Shown: positions 1 through 8,997, counted from the stretch's first letter. The stretch is DNA of 64,000 nucleotides from Agromyces sp. CF514 (GCF_900113185.1 NZ_FOZD01000001.1:1302001-1366000); one strand, 5' to 3'. Notes: a model not told the origin generated them from the letters alone. Translations and numbers: made by a program.

Positions 1-41
1 CTGCGTCTGCGGTCTGCGCCGACGAGCCGCCGCGCAGGCGA

Positions 42-47
42 TAGCCT
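42..47 (+). promoter_or_regulatory. Putative leaderless -10 box (TAGCCT)
   Basis: TAGCCT ends 7 bases before the ATG at 55. This is the spacing expected when transcription starts at the start codon itself. The same TANNNT arrangement recurs before other genes here. Confidence 0.45.
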
Positions 48-54
48 GACCGTC

Positions 55-147
55 ATGCCCGGCCCGATCGATCTCGTCACCGACCATCGGGTCGACGGCC
101 CCCGTCCCCGTCTCGTCGGTTCGCCGGGCGTGGGGGAGCGACGGTGA
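55..147 (+). CDS. Possible 30-residue leader ORF coupled to the next gene
   Basis: A short reading frame starts with ATG at 55, directly behind a leaderless-type -10 box, and ends with a TGA that overlaps the GTG start of the following membrane protein gene (GTGA junction at 144-147). The peptide has no recognisable domain and is rich in Pro, Arg and Gly. Its likely role, if any, is to bring ribosomes to the downstream start (translational coupling). The downstream gene also has its own purine-rich ribosome site (gggggag near 132), so the leader may be incidental. Confidence 0.35.
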   Translation: MPGPIDLVTDHRVDGPRPRLVGSPGVGERR

Positions 148-1565
148 CGGGGCCCGACGGGCGGCAGGCCAAATCGGGGCGAGCGGCCCGAACCGCGCGA
201 CGGCGTGCCGCGCGCATCCGCACCGAGAACGAGCTGCGCGACCTCGTGTTCGTCGAGGTGCCCGACACGACCGCTTCGGCGATCGCCCGTACCGCGGCCG
301 ACCTGTCGATCGCGTTCGCCGTCGGCGCCGGGGCGGCCTGGGCGTTGCTGCTCATCGCCGCGATCGTCGGCGACGAAGCCCTGGGGAGCCTCTCGCGCGA
401 GCGCGAGCTCGAGCTCGACGCGTTCCTCCGGGCGACGATCCCGCCGTTGTTCGTGCTCGCGGCGGTGATCTCGCTTGCGATCTCCCTCCTCGCCGCCGCC
501 GATGCAGCAGCGGCGTTGCGCCTCCTCGAACGCCATACGGCTGCGAAGCCGAACGAACTGCCGTCGGCGGCGCACCGCGCCCGACTCGCGACGCCGCCGG
601 CCCGATTCGTACGCCGTTCCGTGCTCGCGGTCGCGGTGATCGCGATGGCGGTCGGCGGGTTCCTCCTCTGCTTCGCGCTCCTCGACGAGGAAGGGCGCAT
701 CCCCGAGGTCTGGACCGTCGTCGCCGTGAGCGTGGTCGTCGTACTCGCCTGGCTCGTCGCGCGGCCCTCCCTGCAGCGCCTCGAGGAACGGCAAGGGGGC
801 CGTTCCTTCGCGCTCGAGCTCACCTGGAAACGATCGTTGGGGGCAGCGGACCTCGCCGAGTGGCGGCGTCGCGAGGCATCCGATGCCGTCGAACCGCCTG
901 CCGGGCTGCTCCCGTCGGCGAAGAACCGGAGCGCGCGCCCGCTCCTCATCGCGGTGTGCGCGCTCGGCGTCGCCCTCGTGCTCTGGTTCGTCTCGGTCTG
1001 GCTCAGGCAGCCGTGCAAGCGCTGCGACGAACGGTATTTCGACGAGCCGGTCGAGCGCTTCATCGACGGGCTGAGCCTCTGGGGCGGCATCGCGATCGCG
1101 CTCATCGTGGCGCTCATCGCCGTGCTCGCGGTCGTGCTGCTCGTGCAGACGCGGCGTGCCGAGCGGGCGGCGGTGCGGTGGGTGGCCGACGGCACGCCGC
1201 GGCGCGTGCCGGACGAGGTGGCCGAGCAACTTCTGCTCGGACAGCGGGCGGGGCTCTGGGCGTCGCGCGTGGTCATGGCCGCGCTCGTTCCGCCCGCCGT
1301 GTTCCTGGTTGCCGCAGCCCTGGTGGACCCCGAGCTGGGCATCCCGGGCGTCGCGACTTCGATTGCGCTCGCCATCCTCGTCGCCGCGACGGCAGTGGCG
1401 ACGGCGGTCGGCGCCGCCGACCTCACGCGCGCGGCGCGCGAACGGAACGCGCTGCGCGCCGCGCTCTCGCCGGGCGACCCCGACCTCGCCTCGATCGCCG
1501 CCCACGCCGCCGAGGCGCGGCTCCAACGCGCGAAGCTCGACCGACGCGCGCAGCGGGGGCGCTGA
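144..1565 (+). CDS. Multi-pass membrane protein of unknown function
   Basis: The gene encodes 473 residues from a GTG start preceded by gggggag at about 8 bases. After an Arg-rich N-terminus the protein shows roughly six to eight hydrophobic segments (around residues 50-75, 105-130, 155-185, 190-205, 270-290, 315-340, 385-405 and 410-430). They alternate with charged cytoplasmic-type stretches. The segment after the fifth helix contains a CKRC pair (around residue 292) that could form a disulphide or bind metal. No family was recognised. It is followed after about 70 bases by an independently promoted DUF4240 gene, so no operon partner is evident. The reading frame is clean and uses the codon bias of its neighbours. 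Confidence 0.75.
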   Translation: MTGPDGRQAKSGRAARTARRRAARIRTENELRDLVFVEVPDTTASAIARTAADLSIAFAVGAGAAWALLLIAAIVGDEALGSLSRERELELDAFLRATIPPLFVLAAVISLAISLLAAADAAAALRLLERHTAAKPNELPSAAHRARLATPPARFVRRSVLAVAVIAMAVGGFLLCFALLDEEGRIPEVWTVVAVSVVVVLAWLVARPSLQRLEERQGGRSFALELTWKRSLGAADLAEWRRREASDAVEPPAGLLPSAKNRSARPLLIAVCALGVALVLWFVSVWLRQPCKRCDERYFDEPVERFIDGLSLWGGIAIALIVALIAVLAVVLLVQTRRAERAAVRWVADGTPRRVPDEVAEQLLLGQRAGLWASRVVMAALVPPAVFLVAAALVDPELGIPGVATSIALAILVAATAVATAVGAADLTRAARERNALRAALSPGDPDLASIAAHAAEARLQRAKLDRRAQRGR

Positions 1566-1624
1566 GGATTCGCGGTGCCGGAGTGCCGGAGTGCCGGAGT
1601 GCGCCCGATGACGGTGGGTGTCCC

Positions 1625-1630
1625 TACGTT
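1625..1630 (+). promoter_or_regulatory. Putative leaderless -10 box (TACGTT)
   Basis: TACGTT lies exactly 6 bases before the ATG at 1637, with no ribosome-binding sequence between them. This is the signature of a leaderless transcript. Confidence 0.5.
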
Positions 1631-1636
1631 CGCTCC

Positions 1637-2143
1637 ATGACCGAAGTCGAGTTCTACGCCCTCATCGATGCTGCACGAGATGGCACCGCGCCCGAGTCGC
1701 CCAGCGCCGATCCCGACTCGCTCTTCGAACTGCTGAGCGAACGTACCGACGGTGAGGTCGAGGCGTTCGCCCGGGAGTTCCGGCGGCAGTTGGTGCGGCT
1801 CAACCGGTGGTCGGTGTGGGACGCCGGGTACGCCGCCTCTGGCGGACTGAGCGATGACGGGTTCCATTACTTCCGGTCGTGGCTGATCGGCAAGGGCGCC
1901 GCGGTCGTCGAACTCGCACTGGCCGACCCCGATCGCCTCGTGCCGTACCTCGACACCGATGAGCTCGAGAACGAACTCATCGAGTACGTGCCGCTCGACG
2001 TGCTCGACGAGCGCGGAGTCGAGGTCGACCCGGTGGCCGACGTCGAGCAGACCGACGGCGAGCCCGCCGGCGAGCAGTTCGACGAGGAGACGTCGGAGGA
2101 GCGGCATCCGAAGCTCACGGCCTGGGCGGCTGCGGCGCGCTAG
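1637..2143 (+). CDS. DUF4240 domain protein
   Basis: A 168-residue acidic soluble protein. It matches the DUF4240 pattern: an N-terminal 'MTEVEFYALIDAAR' helix, a central Trp-rich segment (LNRWSVWDAGYAA), then GGLSDDGFHYFRSWLIGKG and a downstream acidic region with a Y-P-L-D motif. Biochemical function is unknown for the family. The ATG at 1637 was chosen because a TACGTT box stands 6 bases before it and residue similarity begins there; the longer open frame upstream lies inside the preceding gene in another frame. The C-terminus is strongly acidic (many Glu and Asp after about residue 130). It appears to be a single-gene unit. Confidence 0.75.
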   Translation: MTEVEFYALIDAARDGTAPESPSADPDSLFELLSERTDGEVEAFAREFRRQLVRLNRWSVWDAGYAASGGLSDDGFHYFRSWLIGKGAAVVELALADPDRLVPYLDTDELENELIEYVPLDVLDERGVEVDPVADVEQTDGEPAGEQFDEETSEERHPKLTAWAAAAR

Positions 2144-2214
2144 GGCCTCGGCGCACTCGGCGGTTCCGGGGCAGCACTGAGGCGTGAGGGCCGCGGCCGG
2201 GGGAGGCTGAGCGG

Positions 2215-3072
2215 ATGAGCGGAGCCCTGTCCGACGCCGACGACACCGGGACGAACGAACCGGTCGGCTCGGAGCGCCCGGGATTCGACCTGCGGACCCG
2301 CGCTGTCGAGACCGTCGTGCTCGTGACATCCGTCGTCGTCCTGCGCGCGCTCGGCGTGCTGCTGCTCGTCGCCTCGTCGCAGGTCGAGGGCTCGATCGAC
2401 ATCCTGATCCCGTTCGTCGTCACGTTGTTCGACCCGAACCTGCTGGTGTGGATCGCGCTCACCGCAGCCGTGCAGTTCGGGCTGCGGTCGATGGGCCGTG
2501 GTGGGCGGTGGACGCTGATCGTGGTCGCCGCGCCCGTCGCGGTCCTGCTCGCGAACGCCGTGCGCGGCATCCCGAGCCTCGCGAACGCCGGACTCGCCGC
2601 CATGCTGGGCGACGCCGACTCCTGGAGCGACGCCGGGATCCTGACGCTCATCGTCGCGTTCGGCATCGCCTTCACCGGGGCGCTCCTCGGACGGGAACGG
2701 CGCACGTCGGCGCGGATCTCCGGCGGACTGATCGCGGTGAGCTGGCTGCTCGCCATGCTGCTCCTCTGGGAGGCCCTCGCCGCCGGCCTCTCCACGTGGG
2801 GTTCGAGCAGATCGCTGACGCCGGAGCAGGAGAATCTGTACGTCGTGACCGCCGTGGCGACGTTCGGCACCCTGATCGCCGGGTTCGTCTTCGCCGTGGT
2901 CAGCCGTCGGCCTGCGCTCATCATCATCGCGTGCGCCGTCGGACTCCTCGGCCTCGTCATCGCCATCGCGATGCCGGTTCCGGCGGATCGGTTCGACCCG
3001 AAACCGCCGCCCGCGACCGTCGACCCCGGCGGTGGCGGGGGCTGTCTCGGCGACAACTGCCTCGGCGGATAG
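2215..3072 (+). CDS. Multi-pass membrane protein with Gly/Cys tail
   Basis: The gene encodes 285 residues and begins with ATG at 2215 after a gggagg site. It shows about six hydrophobic segments (near residues 40-60, 63-85, 98-118, 143-160, 170-190 and 215-250). After the last helix come a proline stretch and a striking C-terminal tail of glycines with two cysteines (GGGGGCLGDNCLGG). Such a tail resembles short flexible or ligand-holding C-termini, but no family was recognised. The tail would lie on one side of the membrane as a free end. The next gene begins 56 bases later with its own ribosome site. Confidence 0.7.
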   Translation: MSGALSDADDTGTNEPVGSERPGFDLRTRAVETVVLVTSVVVLRALGVLLLVASSQVEGSIDILIPFVVTLFDPNLLVWIALTAAVQFGLRSMGRGGRWTLIVVAAPVAVLLANAVRGIPSLANAGLAAMLGDADSWSDAGILTLIVAFGIAFTGALLGRERRTSARISGGLIAVSWLLAMLLLWEALAAGLSTWGSSRSLTPEQENLYVVTAVATFGTLIAGFVFAVVSRRPALIIIACAVGLLGLVIAIAMPVPADRFDPKPPPATVDPGGGGGCLGDNCLGG

Positions 3073-3128
3073 TGTCGGAGCGTCTGCGCGCCGAGCCGAC
3101 CGCGTACCGTGATGCTCGGGGAGGGCCC

Positions 3129-3920
3129 ATGGACGGTGACACTGGTGCCGGCGCGGCGCTGAGCGGCCTGCGGGTCGATCGCGTGAGCGCGCACGTCCAC
3201 TTCGCGCACACCGAGCATGTGAACTGGGTCGTCTACTCGGGGCCCGACGGGGTCACGCTCGTCGACTCGGGCTACGTCGGCCAGCAGGGGCTGCTCGAAG
3301 CATCCCTCGCCCAGGTCGGCGTGAAGCCCGACGATGTCGACGTCGTGCTCATCACGCACGGGCACGCCGACCACCTCGGTGGGGCCGCCTGGCTCGCCGA
3401 GCACTTCGGCACGACGGTGCACGCTCACCCGCGCGAGCTCGCGAACGTGCATCGGGAGGTGTTCGAGCAGGTCGGAACCGGCCAGGTGCTGCGCAACGGC
3501 TGGCGGCCGGGCGTCGCCCCCTGGGCCTTGGCGATCGTGCCGTTGCTCGACGGGCGGGCCGACCTCGGGGTGCCGAGCGCGACGGAGCCCCCGGTGCGCG
3601 ACGGCCGCATCGACGTGCCCGGGCGGCCCCGGATGCGTCTCGTCGACGGGCACACGAGCGGGCACGCCGTGTTCGAGTTCGAGGGCGAAGGCGTGCTCGT
3701 CGTCGGCGATGCGTTCGTCACGGGGCACCGCACGTCGCCGTTGCAGGGGCCGCAGCTGCTGCCCTCGATGTTCCATCGCGATGCTGCACGGGTGGCGACG
3801 TCGCTCGACGGCATCGCCTCGTCCGAAGCGCGCGTCGTGCTGCCCGGGCACGGCGAGGCGTGGTTCGGCCCGGCGTATGCAGCGGTCGATGCGGCGGTCG
3901 ACGCCGGCTCCGCCTGGTGA
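3129..3920 (+). CDS. Metallo-beta-lactamase-fold hydrolase
   Basis: A 263-residue soluble enzyme of the metallo-beta-lactamase superfamily. The zinc motif THGHADH is complete (H77, H79, D81, H82). Later ligands are visible as DGHTSGHAVF, GDAF and the C-terminal LPGHGE. The N-terminal HFAHTEHVNWVVY segment is typical of the glyoxalase II/quorum-lactonase-like branch of environmental MBL hydrolases. It should hydrolyse an ester, lactone or thioester using one or two metal ions; the substrate cannot be told from sequence. ATG at 3129 follows ggggaggg, and the homologous region starts shortly after. Confidence 0.88.
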   Translation: MDGDTGAGAALSGLRVDRVSAHVHFAHTEHVNWVVYSGPDGVTLVDSGYVGQQGLLEASLAQVGVKPDDVDVVLITHGHADHLGGAAWLAEHFGTTVHAHPRELANVHREVFEQVGTGQVLRNGWRPGVAPWALAIVPLLDGRADLGVPSATEPPVRDGRIDVPGRPRMRLVDGHTSGHAVFEFEGEGVLVVGDAFVTGHRTSPLQGPQLLPSMFHRDAARVATSLDGIASSEARVVLPGHGEAWFGPAYAAVDAAVDAGSAW

Positions 3921-4030
3921 ACCAGGCCGACTCGACCGGCGCTCCCGGCTCGGTTCCGAGCCTCCGCACGGGGGCGCTGCGATACTGAGCTGTCGCTGCC
4001 GTGGCGACGCTCTCGGAGGAAAGGAATCGC

Positions 4031-4822
4031 ATGCGCGTCGCACCCCGCTGGTGGATCGGCATCCTCGTCTGGATCGCCTACGTGATCGTCGTCTTCACCG
4101 TCGGGCTGCTCTCGGGGGTGCCGTACGACCAGTACGGCGACAGCGGCGACACGCTCTTCCGGGCGCCCGTGCTGTTCCTCGCCGCGGGGGCCGTGCTGCT
4201 CGTCATCGCGACGAGCGTGCTGGGCTGGTGGAAGCCCGCGCTCCGCGAGGAGCGTCGCAGCCGGCACGCCTGGCCGATCATCGCGCCCGCGCTCATGGCG
4301 CTCTCGATCGTGATCTCCCTGGCCGTCGGGGTCGACTGGTCGGGCATCGACGGCGGCTACCTCGCCGGACTCCTGCTGCTCGGCGCGCTCGTCGGCTTCA
4401 ACGAGGAGCTCGTGACCCGCGGCATCCTGCTCACGAGCCTGCGCGGCACCGTGCGCGAGGTGTGGGTGTGGTTCACCACGAGCGCGCTCTTCGGGCTCAT
4501 GCACGCCACCAACCTGTTCTTCGGGCAGGAGCTGGTGCCGACGCTCCAGCAGATCGGCTTCGCATTCCTCGGCGGCACCGCCTTCTACATCGTGCGCCGC
4601 GTCTCGGGGAGCCTCATCTGGGCGATGGCGCTGCACGGCGCCTGGGACATCACGACCTTCGCCGTGGGCCATGCGCCGAGCGGAGCGGCCTTCGGGCTCA
4701 TCCTCGGCACGATCGGCGAGGTGCTCGCACTCGTGTTCGTCTTCTGGACGTTCCGGAGCAAGGGCGAGGATGCCGCGACGGCGCCGTCCGAGGTCGACGC
4801 GGCGCGGCCCGCGGCCGGCTGA
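4031..4822 (+). CDS. CPBP family intramembrane metalloprotease (first copy)
   Basis: A 263-residue polytopic membrane protein of the CPBP (CAAX protease and bacteriocin-processing, Abi) family. The family motifs are intact: EELVTR (EExxxR), FGLMH (FxxxH) and LHGAWD (HxxxD), with about seven to eight hydrophobic segments. Members cleave or process peptides within the membrane, and some protect against self-made bacteriocins. The ATG at 4031 follows aggaaagg; an upstream in-frame ATG would add ten hydrophilic residues. It converges with a paralogue at 4910-5728, and the two genes share one hairpin between their stops. A GATACT box near 3980 is a possible -10. Confidence 0.88.
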   Translation: MRVAPRWWIGILVWIAYVIVVFTVGLLSGVPYDQYGDSGDTLFRAPVLFLAAGAVLLVIATSVLGWWKPALREERRSRHAWPIIAPALMALSIVISLAVGVDWSGIDGGYLAGLLLLGALVGFNEELVTRGILLTSLRGTVREVWVWFTTSALFGLMHATNLFFGQELVPTLQQIGFAFLGGTAFYIVRRVSGSLIWAMALHGAWDITTFAVGHAPSGAAFGLILGTIGEVLALVFVFWTFRSKGEDAATAPSEVDAARPAAG

Positions 4823-4869
4823 CGCATCGGTCCGCACGCGCCGAACCCGCGCCATCGTGCGCGATGCGA

Positions 4870-4903
4870 AACGCCCGGCCTTCCACCTGGAAGGCCGGGC
4901 GTT
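4870..4903. terminator. Bidirectional hairpin between the two CPBP genes
   Basis: A perfect 16-base inverted repeat (4870-4885 and 4888-4903) sits between the stops of two convergent paralogues. It ends 7 bases from the leftward gene's stop codon. There is no T tract, as is usual in GC-rich actinobacteria. Confidence 0.8.
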
Positions 4904-4909
4904 CGTCGG

Positions 4910-5728
4910 TCAGGCGGAGGGCACGCTCGCACCGCCTGCGGACGGCGCCGTCGCGACATCCGTTCGCTCGTTCGAACCGCGGATCACGAAGGCGACGAAC
5001 GCGAGGCCGAGGAAGCCGGTGAACAGGTACACGACGTTCGCGATGGCCGCGATGTCGCCCGCGTGGCCGACGCCGGTCGCGAACACCGAGAAGTCCCAGA
5101 CGCCGTGCAGCACCATCGCCCAGACAAGCGAGCCGGTCGTGCGGCGCAGGATGTAGAACGCGGTGCCGCCGAGGAACGCCGCGAAGACCTGGATGGTCGT
5201 GTCGCCGGCGGGCGCGCCGAGCAGCACGTTGATGTAGTGCGACAACCCGAACAGGGCCGAGCTGATGAACCAGACCCATCCCTCGTGCAGGCGGCTGCGG
5301 AGCGCCACGAGCATGAGGCCGCGGTTCACGAGCTCTTCGGTGAACCCGACGAGCATCAGCACGACGGATGCCGCGAGGAACGCCCCGCTGTAGCTCGCCC
5401 AATCGGTGCCGGCGAGGTTCATCACGGCCGCGACCGCGACGAGGATCGGCACGAGGATCGGCCACCGGTGGCGGCTGCGCTGTCGATCGAAGAGCGCCGG
5501 ACGCCACCAGCCGAGCAGGCTCGTGGTGATCGCGAGCAGCACGGTCGCGACGATGAGCGACAGCCCGCCGCCGAAGAAGAGGTTGCCCGCGCTGTCGCCC
5601 CACTCCTGGTACGGGATGCCGCTCGCCGACTGGATCGTGAAGACCAGTGCGAGGTAGCCCAGCCAGATCGCCAGGCCGATCCAGATGCGGGGGCGGACCC
5701 GCAGGGCGGGGGCGGCGGTCGTGGTCAT
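4910..5728 (-). CDS. CPBP family intramembrane metalloprotease (second copy)
   Basis: A 272-residue membrane protein paralogous to the convergent gene at 4031-4822. It has the same motif set: EELVNR (EExxxR), FGLSH (FxxxH) and LHGVWD (HxxxD). The N-terminus (RPRIWIGLAIWLGYLALVF) closely parallels the other copy. Start ATG at 5728 is preceded by a strong ggaaggagc site on the minus strand. The two genes look like an inverted duplication that then diverged. Their head-on arrangement with a shared hairpin implies independent promoters at the outer ends. The substrate is unknown. Confidence 0.88.
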   Translation of the reverse strand: MTTTAAPALRVRPRIWIGLAIWLGYLALVFTIQSASGIPYQEWGDSAGNLFFGGGLSLIVATVLLAITTSLLGWWRPALFDRQRSRHRWPILVPILVAVAAVMNLAGTDWASYSGAFLAASVVLMLVGFTEELVNRGLMLVALRSRLHEGWVWFISSALFGLSHYINVLLGAPAGDTTIQVFAAFLGGTAFYILRRTTGSLVWAMVLHGVWDFSVFATGVGHAGDIAAIANVVYLFTGFLGLAFVAFVIRGSNERTDVATAPSAGGASVPSA

Positions 5729-6337
5729 GGGGCTCCTTCCGGAAGGGGCATGCGCCCGATTCGACTGTATCGGGCGGGATTTCTCAGGGTGGATCCGGAT
5801 GTCCCGCGTCATGATCCGGGGCATGCTGCATCTCTAGGGGTGAGGGCGGATGCCACCGCCCACGACCGAGAACAGGATCCACGCCATGACGACCCACCTG
5901 GAATACGTGACCGGGGCGCTCGGAGAGCGCACCGCGCTTCCGTGTGCCTGCGGGCGGGTCGCCGATCACCAGCGGCTGGGGTCTGCCGGGCTCGCCGCGG
6001 CATCCGCGGACCTGCCCCTCGGAGCCGGGCATGCGACCGGCCACCGTCGTCGCGCCGTCTCGCTGCGGCCCCTCACCGCTCGGGCCGCACGCGGGCGGCA
6101 CGCTGCCTGACGTCAGGCCGTGACCGACCGTCGCACGATGGGCTCGTCTGGGCGCATGCTCCATGAGCGGAGACCCCCCCCGGACTGGGGACATGTGGTG
6201 CAAATGAGCACGTCGTTACGCTTCGGACAGCGCGCACACGCGATGTGGGGCGCGGGCGCGCCGTCGGCCGTGCGAATCGCCGCGACCGGCAATGAGGTCG
6301 GGTAGCGCCCGGCCGTGGGCGCTGCTGGGGGTTCCCG
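5729..6337. other. Long intergenic stretch
   Basis: About 600 bases between the leftward CPBP gene and the rightward hydrolase gene. Only one weak candidate ORF (5886-6110) was found. Around 6165-6235 the composition is looser than in the genes, with a C8 run (about 6173-6180) and a T- and A-containing segment near 6205-6225. It probably holds the promoters for both flanking units. Confidence 0.5.
5886..6110 (+). CDS. Doubtful small ORF
   Basis: A 74-codon frame starting MTTHLEYVTGALGERTALP with a CACG motif and an Arg-rich C-terminus. Third positions are GC-rich, as in real genes here. However there is no clear ribosome site, no family similarity that I recognise, and the C-terminal half looks like random GC-rich translation. 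It is recorded because it is the only plausible coding frame in the surrounding 600 bases. Confidence 0.2.
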   Translation: MTTHLEYVTGALGERTALPCACGRVADHQRLGSAGLAAASADLPLGAGHATGHRRRAVSLRPLTARAARGRHAA

Positions 6338-7891
6338 ATGGGAGAGCACGTCATCCGTACCACCGGTGACGGTGAGTTGAAGAGCCCGACCGTGGAGGGC
6401 GTCGACCAGATCGTGCAGGACGCCGTGGCGGCCGGAAGCATCGTGATCTACTTCCACGGCGGGCTCGTGACCGAGAAGTCCGGCGTCGAGATCGCCGAAC
6501 GCCTCGGAAAGGAGTTCACGGGCGCGGGCGCGTATCCGATCCATATCGTCTGGCAGTCGGGGTGGTACGAGGTCATCCGCAACAACCTCTTCGAGATCGC
6601 GAAAGAGGAGTTGTTCGACCGACTGCTCAAGCGAGTCGTGTCGTGGGCCGTCGGCAAGGCGCGCGTGACCGACGGGGGTCGCGGCGTCGCCCTTCCGCCA
6701 GAGCAGTCCGTTCAGGACGAGCTCGCGAGACGCAAGCGCAAGGACGACCCCGAAGCGGGCGCCGAACCGTTCGCGGACGAACCCACCGAGCACGCCGCCC
6801 CGCTGACCGCGGAGGACGAGGACGCCTTCGTCCGCGACATCCAGACCGATCAGGATCTCAACCGGGCGCTCGCGGGAGCCCTCGCCGCCAGCAACGTCGC
6901 GATGAACCAGGAGGGGTCGCGTGGGGTGCCCGACGTGCCGCCGGAGCCGACCCGGATGGACCCTGCGGTGCTCGCCGAGATCGGCGAGGGCATCGGCCCC
7001 GACGGAGCCCGCGGAGGACTCAGCATCGTCGCGTTCGCGAAGAAGGCGTTCCAGGTGCTCACCGCCGTCGTCGGGCGATTCCGCGACGGCACCGACAGCG
7101 GCATGTACCCGACCGTCGTCGACGAGCTGCTTCGCGCGTTCTACATCGGCGACGCGGGCGGAGCGCTCTGGGATGCGATGAAGCAGGAGACCGCGGATAC
7201 GTTCGCCGCCGATGGAAACCGCGGCGGGCGGCTGCTCCTCGATGCGCTCTCGCGCGAGCTGCCGGCCGACGGCAGCGTCAAGATCACGCTCATCGGCCAC
7301 TCCACCGGTGCCGTGTTCATCGACAACCTCCTGCGCGAGGTCGTGCGCCGCCGCGAGAAGGGCGACTCGCCGCTGCCCGAGAAGACGAGGTTCCAGGTGC
7401 TCCTCCTGGCGCCCGCCTCGACGACCACGCACTTCGCCGAGACGCTCGCCATCGCGCGTCCGCTCATCGATCGCTTCCGAGTGTTCACGATGGATGACGA
7501 GCACGAACGGGCCGATCGGGTCGCCGGCGCGGTCTATCCCCGATCGCTGCTCTACCTCGTGTCGGGTGCGCTCGAGCGCGACTCGAAGGAAGCTTCGGCC
7601 ATGGTGCCCGTGCTCGGCATGGCGCGCTACTTCGACTCGAAGTCGGCAGGGCTGAAGAAACTGGTCGGCTCGCCGCTCGGCACGTCCGCCAAGCTGAAGG
7701 CGGTCGGCGAATACCTCGCGCAGCAGGACTTCGTCGTGCTCTCGCCGAGCGCCGACGGCGCGAAGGACGGATTCCGCACCGGCGCGACGAGCCACGGCTC
7801 GTTCGACAACGAGCCGCTCGTGGTCGCGAGCGTCGTCCACCTCATCCGCGACTACGCCGAGGATCCGGGCGAACCGGAACGGCGACCGTGA
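6338..7891 (+). CDS. Putative alpha/beta hydrolase of the caspase cluster
   Basis: A 517-residue soluble protein. Two features suggest an alpha/beta-hydrolase fold: an oxyanion-type YFHGG motif around residues 39-44, and a nucleophile elbow GHSTG with Ser near residue 322 inside a hydrophobic strand-turn-helix (KITLIGHSTGAVFID). The middle (about residues 110-220) is an acidic, low-complexity insert. LLLAPAST and later segments could supply further strands; the acid and histidine cannot be assigned with certainty. Its stop overlaps the GTG start of the caspase-like gene by four bases, so the two are almost certainly co-translated. It may act as a lipase or esterase effector or as a processing partner; this is inference. 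Confidence 0.7.
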   Translation: MGEHVIRTTGDGELKSPTVEGVDQIVQDAVAAGSIVIYFHGGLVTEKSGVEIAERLGKEFTGAGAYPIHIVWQSGWYEVIRNNLFEIAKEELFDRLLKRVVSWAVGKARVTDGGRGVALPPEQSVQDELARRKRKDDPEAGAEPFADEPTEHAAPLTAEDEDAFVRDIQTDQDLNRALAGALAASNVAMNQEGSRGVPDVPPEPTRMDPAVLAEIGEGIGPDGARGGLSIVAFAKKAFQVLTAVVGRFRDGTDSGMYPTVVDELLRAFYIGDAGGALWDAMKQETADTFAADGNRGGRLLLDALSRELPADGSVKITLIGHSTGAVFIDNLLREVVRRREKGDSPLPEKTRFQVLLLAPASTTTHFAETLAIARPLIDRFRVFTMDDEHERADRVAGAVYPRSLLYLVSGALERDSKEASAMVPVLGMARYFDSKSAGLKKLVGSPLGTSAKLKAVGEYLAQQDFVVLSPSADGAKDGFRTGATSHGSFDNEPLVVASVVHLIRDYAEDPGEPERRP

Positions 7892-8997
7892 ACCTCTACC
7901 ACTACGCCGTCGTCGTCGGCATCAACCGGTACCCGGGCGGGTACAAGTTGCTGCGCGGGCCGGTGGCGGATGCCCGGGCGTTCGCCACCTGGCTGACCGG
8001 TTCGAACAAGGGGGGCCTGCCCCGGGAGAACGTGTCGCTCATGCTGACGCCGCGCCCGTACCCGCGAAAGCTCGACGAGGCGAGCCCGCTGAAGGGACGG
8101 ATCGACTCCGCGCTCTGGAGTGCCCACAAGTCCCTGCGCGCCCGACTCGACGCGGCGCCCGAGGACCAGCGCAGTGCGCTCCGCGACCAGTCGCGGATCT
8201 ACCTCTTCGTCGCCGGCCATGGCGTCATGCCGCAAGGCGGCGACTCGGCCCTGCTCGATGCCGAGGCGGAACCCGGCCGGCAGACGAACCTCGGCCTCGA
8301 CAAGTACCTCGACTGGTTCCGACGCGACGGGCAGTTCGCCGAGGTCTGCATCCTCGCCGACTGCTGCCGCGGCTACGACCTGCTGGCCGAGCCGGGTGCG
8401 CCCGGCTTCGCACGGGCCGCCAGGGCGCCGGGCGACGTGAGCTACCTCTTCGCGCTCTCGACGAGCGCCGGCCAGCTCGCCTTCGAGGACAAGGCGACCG
8501 ACGCCGAGCAGTACCGCGGCCACTTCAGCCGTGCGCTGATGCAGGGGCTCGCCGGCGAGGCGACGGATCCCGACACCGGGGAGCTCACCGGCGATCGACT
8601 CATCGCCTACGCCCGGCGGATCGTCGCCGAACGGACGAAGGCACTCGGACCCGGCCGCGAGCAATCAGTGCCGCCGCCGCACACGAGCGGCACGCTCACC
8701 TTCGGCCCGACCAGGAAGGCCGCGGGCGCCGCTCGAGACGGAGAGCGGACCCCGCCGCCCGGACGCACCAAGCGGAAGGTCAGGATCGTCTTCCCCGACG
8801 GATTCACCGGTCGCGTCGAACTCGTCGCACCCGACGCATCGACCGAACTCTGGGACACCGCCGACGGCCCCCTGACGAGGTGGCTCTACGACGGCACCTG
8901 GTACGTGCAGCACGAGGGCACGGACATGGACACGAAGGGCTTCGCCGCCGACGGGCTCTTCACCGTCTCGGGGGAGGACTGCGATGTCCAGCTCTGA
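7888..8997 (+). CDS. Caspase-like (peptidase C14) protein
   Basis: A 369-residue protein with an N-terminal caspase/metacaspase domain (about residues 1-225). The opening YHYAVVVGINRYPG, the RGPVADARAFATWL helix, the catalytic His in VAGHG (H111) and the catalytic Cys in LADCCRGYD (C159/C160) are all visible. After a basic linker, the C-terminal 90 residues (from about 280) form a beta-rich module (VRIVFPDGFTGRVELVAP). It is expected to be a cytosolic cysteine protease, probably kept inactive until triggered. It starts with GTG overlapping the hydrolase stop, and its own 3' end overlaps the next gene by 14 bases. Similar bacterial proteins act in stress-triggered cell death or antiphage defence; that role here is inferred. 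Confidence 0.82.
   Translation: MNLYHYAVVVGINRYPGGYKLLRGPVADARAFATWLTGSNKGGLPRENVSLMLTPRPYPRKLDEASPLKGRIDSALWSAHKSLRARLDAAPEDQRSALRDQSRIYLFVAGHGVMPQGGDSALLDAEAEPGRQTNLGLDKYLDWFRRDGQFAEVCILADCCRGYDLLAEPGAPGFARAARAPGDVSYLFALSTSAGQLAFEDKATDAEQYRGHFSRALMQGLAGEATDPDTGELTGDRLIAYARRIVAERTKALGPGREQSVPPPHTSGTLTFGPTRKAAGAARDGERTPPPGRTKRKVRIVFPDGFTGRVELVAPDASTELWDTADGPLTRWLYDGTWYVQHEGTDMDTKGFAADGLFTVSGEDCDVQL

Noticed and set aside
77-2329. Very long open frame on the minus strand (750 codons)
   Set aside because: It is Arg/Ser/Ala-rich with no domain and lies antisense to two genes with clear start signals; in GC-rich DNA such frames arise because stop codons are rare.
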